Below are positions 47,079-51,046 of a DNA stretch of 51,046 bases, piece by piece. Both the position numbers and the translations under genes were made by a program. The stretch's first letter is position 1. Each line of letters begins with the position of its first letter. Origin of the DNA: a virus; IMG/VR virus record IMGVR_UViG_3300021247_000520, positions 1 through 51,046 of that record; one strand, written 5' to 3'. The notes below the pieces were generated by a model. It was not told where the DNA came from. It saw only the letters and a program-made list of their open reading frames with translations, and ran no database searches.

Positions 47079-48845
47079 TTATCCTCCGAAAGAAGTTCCT
47101 GTCGGCAATACGTTGAAATCAAGTTGGATAAATTCCGCAACCCTTGTAGGTTGTAGGTATATCGTTCCAACCAATTGGTTCCTATCGATTACGTCTGGAG
47201 TGTTGTTTGTTTCGTCCATTACAACTTGGAAAGAGTAGAGACCCTGACGCTGCTGTACTGTTTCAAGGTATGGATTAACTTGGTTTAAGAAGTTGTTCCT
47301 TGTTACTTGAGTGTTTGGTTCGAATACGATTGTTTCTCCAATTTCTCTGATGTACCTCTTAAGTGCGATTAACAACCTTCTAACGTTTACCCTGTCAAGA
47401 GCAGATGCTTTGGATTGAAGAGTCTTTTGACCGTATATTACAGTTCCAACTCCTGGGAATGTTGCGATTGGGTTAACTTTTCCACTGTAAAGTGTGTTTC
47501 TATTATCCACGCTTAACCTTCTTTCTGGCCTAAGCACTGTAGACATTCCACCGCGATTAAGACCGGCTGGTGCGAACCATTCGGCGCTTACCTTATCGTT
47601 GTATTCGTATACTGCTGGTACCAAAGTAGAGGCAGGAACAAAGTTAACTTTTCCAGTCTCTCTGCTAGAGATTTGTACCCATGGCCAATATGTTGCTCCG
47701 TAAGAGTTATCGTAAGTCTGTGATTTTGCAACTGCTTCTGAAATTGACTGTCCGTAACAAGTAGTATCAACTACTGCTATGGCGTCTCCTCTTCCTTGAG
47801 CTAGAGCTAGTACACTGTTTACAACACTATTTGCGTTTTGCATGTTCATTCCAGGAACGTAGATTACATTGAAATCGTAAGCGTCTTGGTTTTTAAGCAA
47901 ACTGATCGCCACTTCATAGTTTTCTACAAATACTCCCTGAACGTTATCTGCTGAATTTGCTACTGTTGCGCTAGTTGTCTTAATGTTCTCAAACATGTTA
48001 AGAGCAGCCTTCTGATAGCATCCCCAAATAGCTCCAGTAGCGCTTCCGAAAGTTCCGTACTGAGATCCTGATCCAGCTTGTGGTAAAGAAGCAGTATATT
48101 GAGCGTAAGCAGATCCGTATTGATTTAGATATCCTGGCGTAGGTAAGTTTACTTGTTTTACTCTTACGTACCTTGATTTGTTAGGATAAGATCCAGTAAT
48201 TTGTAAGTAGTGACTTCCGTCTTCTTCAACTGCAGTTTCTTTAGTATCTCCTATCACGTAAGTGATAAAGTTGTTCTGATTAGGATCTAGGGAAATGTTG
48301 TTCCATGTTTCTAAAACAGTCTTGTTCTGGTCATAGTCATCGCCTCTTCTGATAATAAGACTAAAAAGTCCTGATCCAGAATCTACGTTTGTTACTTCCC
48401 ACCTAATATTTGCGGAAGATCCTGAAGGTAACGCACCCCTAACTACTGCAGAGAGTTGACCGTTATTGTTCATTACTTCACCTTCTGTGATTGTTTCCAA
48501 TACAAAAGAAGGCTTATTGCTTCCTAAAAAAGAAGCTATAGAAGCCGTAGCTGAAGTGTAAGATCCAGAAGCAACACGAGTTACCAAAAGAGAATCGCCA
48601 CCTTGCTCAAAGTAATTGAGGGCAGCGATTGAAGTTAGATATTCGTAAGGCGCGCCTCCAGAAACGAAAGCTGCACCGAATATAGCTTTATATTCAGAAT
48701 AAGAAGTTACAAGTGTCGGATAGTCTACAGGACCTGTTACAGTTGGTCCGAGTATCGCAGCGCCTGCTGCTATTGGTCCTTGCGTTATTTGAGAAAGATC
48801 GTTCTCGGATACGAAGACTCCGGGTGATATGAGAGTTTCTGCCAT
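47079..48845 (-). CDS. Tail sheath protein
   Basis: The 588-residue protein has the contractile sheath opening LISPGVFVSENDLS, GPVDYPTLVTSYSEYKAIFG, a variable middle, and the conserved C-terminal domain with WPWVQISSRETG, LNRGGMSTVLRPERRL, PGVGTVIYGQKTL and VNVRRLLIALKRYI. This defines the phage as a myovirus. The promoter-like motif is 22 bases before the ATG. Confidence 0.95.
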   Translation of the reverse strand: MAETLISPGVFVSENDLSQITQGPIAAGAAILGPTVTGPVDYPTLVTSYSEYKAIFGAAFVSGGAPYEYLTSIAALNYFEQGGDSLLVTRVASGSYTSATASIASFLGSNKPSFVLETITEGEVMNNNGQLSAVVRGALPSGSSANIRWEVTNVDSGSGLFSLIIRRGDDYDQNKTVLETWNNISLDPNQNNFITYVIGDTKETAVEEDGSHYLQITGSYPNKSRYVRVKQVNLPTPGYLNQYGSAYAQYTASLPQAGSGSQYGTFGSATGAIWGCYQKAALNMFENIKTTSATVANSADNVQGVFVENYEVAISLLKNQDAYDFNVIYVPGMNMQNANSVVNSVLALAQGRGDAIAVVDTTCYGQSISEAVAKSQTYDNSYGATYWPWVQISSRETGKVNFVPASTLVPAVYEYNDKVSAEWFAPAGLNRGGMSTVLRPERRLSVDNRNTLYSGKVNPIATFPGVGTVIYGQKTLQSKASALDRVNVRRLLIALKRYIREIGETIVFEPNTQVTRNNFLNQVNPYLETVQQRQGLYSFQVVMDETNNTPDVIDRNQLVGTIYLQPTRVAEFIQLDFNVLPTGTSFGG

Positions 48846-48866
48846 TTATATTGTTTTTATCTAGCA

Positions 48867-48874
48867 ATAAATAT
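48867..48874 (-). promoter_or_regulatory. Candidate promoter motif ATATTTAT
   Basis: It lies 22 bases before the tail sheath ATG, in CGATATTTATTGC. Confidence 0.45.
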
Positions 48875-48898
48875 CGAAACTTTATTCAAAACACTTTT

Positions 48899-49141
48899 TT
48901 AAACTGTAGTGTATTCTCCAGTTTCTAAATTAATGTTTATGTTTCCGTAACTGTCTTTAAGTTCTGCGAAAAGTTTCGATTCCTCTTCCCTTAATAGCTT
49001 AATTTTTGATTTTACGCTGTCCGCGTCTATTTCGATAAGAGTCTTTTGATACTCTAATTCTCCCAAGAAGGATGCGTATTCTAAAGCGTCTTTTTTGATT
49101 AGGGCGATCTTTTGTAGTTCTGTGTCTGTAACCTGTGGCAT
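48899..49141 (-). CDS. Coiled-coil protein (80 aa)
   Basis: The protein is nearly all charged helix (LQKIALIKKDALEYASF, KSKIKLLREEESKLFAEL) with a short strand end. Similar small coiled-coil proteins stand before sheath genes in related phages. Its ATG overlaps the stop of the upstream gene by one base. The function is unknown. Confidence 0.55.
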   Translation of the reverse strand: MPQVTDTELQKIALIKKDALEYASFLGELEYQKTLIEIDADSVKSKIKLLREEESKLFAELKDSYGNININLETGEYTTV

Positions 49142-49371
49142 TATTTTTCCTTTTTAGTTGATTTTTTAGATTTTGGCTTTTTTTCTTTTACTTCTGCCTT
49201 TTTTTCGATAGCTTCTTTTTTCGGCTTAAGAGTCAACTCTTTTTTTGCCGGAGCTACTGGTTCGATTACTTCGATTGGAGCTTGTTCTACAACCTCAACT
49301 TTTCTTTTTTTAACGATAGCGAAAGCGATAACTGCTGCCGCTACTAGAGCTAATACAATTAGTAGTGTCAT
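49141..49371 (-). CDS. Small membrane protein with lysine-rich tail (76 aa)
   Basis: Residues 2-20 form a membrane helix (TLLIVLALVAAAVIAFAIV) followed by KKRK and a Lys/Glu/Pro-rich tail. It is coupled to the next gene by a one-base overlap. The function is unknown. Confidence 0.55.
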   Translation of the reverse strand: MTLLIVLALVAAAVIAFAIVKKRKVEVVEQAPIEVIEPVAPAKKELTLKPKKEAIEKKAEVKEKKPKSKKSTKKEK

Positions 49372-49383
49372 ACTTTTTTATTT

Positions 49384-49391
49384 ATAAATAT
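49384..49391 (-). promoter_or_regulatory. Candidate promoter motif ATATTTAT
   Basis: It lies 13 bases before the small membrane protein ATG, in GTATATTTATAAATAAA. Confidence 0.45.
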
Positions 49392-49462
49392 ACGTAAATA
49401 AAGTCAATAACTTTTGGGTAGAATATTTTTGAAAATATTTTACTATCGATCTAGCCTACAGA

Positions 49463-51046
49463 CTACGGAGTTTTAAAATTTGGATCCGATACTAACAGTC
49501 CAGTTGGAGTTAGTGGAGGAGTTATTTTGCTATTTTTAGATATAGAATTTGGAGATTGATTTGTATATCTAATTCCTCTATTTGTGGTTTTTGCAACATT
49601 CGTTTTTGTAGTATACGGAAGTATTAATTGAAGAGGTCTTGACAATACACATCCTGAAGTTATAACATTTGTAGCTATTCTCTCAAAAGAATCTGTAAAT
49701 TCTACAGTGTATTGTCCAACAGCTGTAGCGCAAGAAACAGAGCAAGGGGTAGAAGGTGTTCCTGTAAAGAATTGGTTCATTGTAATGGTTTTTGCAGCTG
49801 TTACAACAATATTTTTTACAGGACATTTATGAAAATCAACTATATACGTATTATCTGTAAGATTTACTGTAACATTTTTAAGTGGGTTATCACCACTTGT
49901 ATATTTTAAAGCATTATTTAATACTCCTGGGGTATAGTTTAAAATATTGTTAGCAAATGTAACATTACCATCGATTGTCAATGGACATCCAATAGGTCCG
50001 CCAGTTGTTGTAATAAGACCAGATTTAGCTATAATTTCAGCAGTACCTGTAATATTTGTAGCAGTTATGCCTCCAAAAACAATTACAGATTCATTTGTAT
50101 TTTTATTTATTGAACAGTTAGGAACTCCTGAAAATAAACCATTAACTGTTAAATTAGATGTTAATTTAATATTAGACACTCCATCTGCTCCCAAATAAAC
50201 ATTATTAAAAATAATACCATTTAAGTTTAATGTAGCACTATTGCTAGGGGCAAAGCCTGTTCCTGGAACTATGGTAACATTTCCACTTATATAAGTCATT
50301 GTTTTAGTTCCGTATGAGAAATTACTTATAGTAACATCTCCTTGTATATCCAAATCGAGACTAAACGCTCCTCCACTATTGGTTAATGTACCGCCTGTAG
50401 CAATATGTTTGGCTGTACCTGTTGGTCTAGAATTATTTACAGAAGTGATACCTCCTGCACACGTAACCGTTTCATTAGTTGTAGAATTTATTATAGGCGC
50501 AATTGCACTAGGAACTGACCATAAACCAGCTAAAGATAAATTAGACGTTAATGTAGTAGTAGTAGCCGTAGTCCATGTAATACCTCCCCATATCATTCCA
50601 TTGGTGTTTAACGTACAAGCTCCTGTAACATTCAATGTACTACCTGTAGTAATAGGAGTTCCGCTTATATACCTAAGAGTTCCTGTGCCATAATAAACGT
50701 TTCCACTAATTGTTGGATTGCCATTAAAAGTTAAATTTGACGTAACTGTTGAAGCTCCTGACCAACTGCCAGAAGATAGTACAACTGTAGCAGTTCCTGA
50801 TAATCCTGCATTTACAGTAAGACCTCCATTTATATTAAATGATTGACTAACTGCGCTATTTATCACAGTCGCTCCTGAAATTGTAACAAGACCTCCCGTA
50901 CTAAAGTCAGTTGAAAGCGTTTTAGTTCCACCTGATAATATCATAGGAACTAGCATATTATTTCCTACGTTAAACGATATGGTTTGCGTTGAGTTTGGCA
51001 GTGTTATATTTCCACTAGCGACTGGTGTGATTGTTCCACTTGTGTA
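49463..51046 (-). CDS. Repetitive beta-strand protein, possible fibre or adhesin (open at right edge)
   Basis: The reading frame continues past Met at 50956 to the end of the window, so the start is outside. At least 528 residues are visible, rich in Thr, Ser, Asn, Gly and Val, with units of about 110 residues that repeat features such as LTSNL(S/T), a TNE(T/S)V..GGIT strand, a GTA(K/E)..A..G turn and a final GDVT/GNVTF segment. This fits a beta-solenoid. Very few charged residues are present until the C-terminus. A tail fibre, capsid surface or host-adhesion role is possible; no family is recognised. Confidence 0.6.
   Translation of the reverse strand, partial: YTSGTITPVASGNITLPNSTQTISFNVGNNMLVPMILSGGTKTLSTDFSTGGLVTISGATVINSAVSQSFNINGGLTVNAGLSGTATVVLSSGSWSGASTVTSNLTFNGNPTISGNVYYGTGTLRYISGTPITTGSTLNVTGACTLNTNGMIWGGITWTTATTTTLTSNLSLAGLWSVPSAIAPIINSTTNETVTCAGGITSVNNSRPTGTAKHIATGGTLTNSGGAFSLDLDIQGDVTISNFSYGTKTMTYISGNVTIVPGTGFAPSNSATLNLNGIIFNNVYLGADGVSNIKLTSNLTVNGLFSGVPNCSINKNTNESVIVFGGITATNITGTAEIIAKSGLITTTGGPIGCPLTIDGNVTFANNILNYTPGVLNNALKYTSGDNPLKNVTVNLTDNTYIVDFHKCPVKNIVVTAAKTITMNQFFTGTPSTPCSVSCATAVGQYTVEFTDSFERIATNVITSGCVLSRPLQLILPYTTKTNVAKTTNRGIRYTNQSPNSISKNSKITPPLTPTGLLVSDPNFKTP

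Noticed and set aside
7778-49391. Reading the octamers as T4-type late promoters TATAAATA directed to the right
   Set aside because: That orientation would point away from every gene in the window, since all are on the minus strand.
1-51046. CRISPR array, insertion sequence, tRNA genes or integrase
   Set aside because: No regularly spaced repeats, transposase, tRNA cloverleaf other than the tmRNA, or recombinase was seen.

Overview
The window is a piece of a large tailed-phage genome (myovirus type, contractile tail) that most likely infects a member of the Bacteroidota, probably a flavobacterium. The tail genes are T4-like (sheath, gp19-type tube, gp26-type baseplate protein), as are several replication genes (UvsX-like recombinase, gp32-like SSB, Rnh-type flap nuclease). 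Evidence for the host: the DNA is AT-rich, start codons are preceded by A/T-rich sequence rather than a strong Shine-Dalgarno, the tmRNA tag ends in YALAA, and the recurrent promoter-like motif resembles the Bacteroidota -7 element. Every gene I can support, about 62 CDS and one RNA gene, lies on the minus strand, so transcription runs from high to low coordinates throughout.

Layout, in transcription order from the right. 51046-33973 is a virion module: a beta-repeat protein open at the right edge, tail sheath, an Ala/Lys-rich protein, tail tube, gp26-like protein, tape measure, baseplate proteins, and a 1431-residue baseplate hub with a C-terminal cell-wall hydrolase. 33916-21331 is replication and nucleotide supply: a divergent second family A polymerase-like protein, SSB, UvsX, flap nuclease, DnaB helicase, class I ribonucleotide reductase and a full family A DNA polymerase. 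20447-17892 is a folding module: Hsp20, GroES and GroEL. 17770-10637 holds small packaged-protein candidates, an SGNH-like and a PLP-like enzyme, MazG, dCMP deaminase, a thymidylate-synthase-family enzyme with the dCMP-hydroxymethylase substitution, thioredoxin and an exported nuclease. 10342-9956 is a phage tmRNA. 9924-7546 holds small genes and a RecB/Cas4-type nuclease. 7537-1 is a sugar/acyl cluster: four or five glycosyltransferases, FabH, an SDR and a hexapeptide acyltransferase that runs off the left edge.

Six free-standing homing endonuclease genes (four GIY-YIG, two HNH) sit between core genes. The strongest new signal is an RNA-like leader shared by three of them (12768-12866, 17781-17884, 21227-21328). 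Each copy has a hairpin with a 7-nt loop that is perfectly complementary to a 7-nt loop in a second hairpin. The sequences differ completely between copies, but the pairing is kept, which is classic covariation for a kissing-loop RNA placed directly before the endonuclease start codon. A second recurring element, ATATTTAT on the coding strand, is found just upstream of at least 19 genes or leaders and is probably a phage promoter element.

Together the genes describe a phage that makes its own replisome and dNTPs, may modify cytosine in its DNA, brings its own chaperonin and ribosome-rescue RNA, and carries genes that could alter surface glycans. All functional calls are from reading sequence alone; no database search was run.
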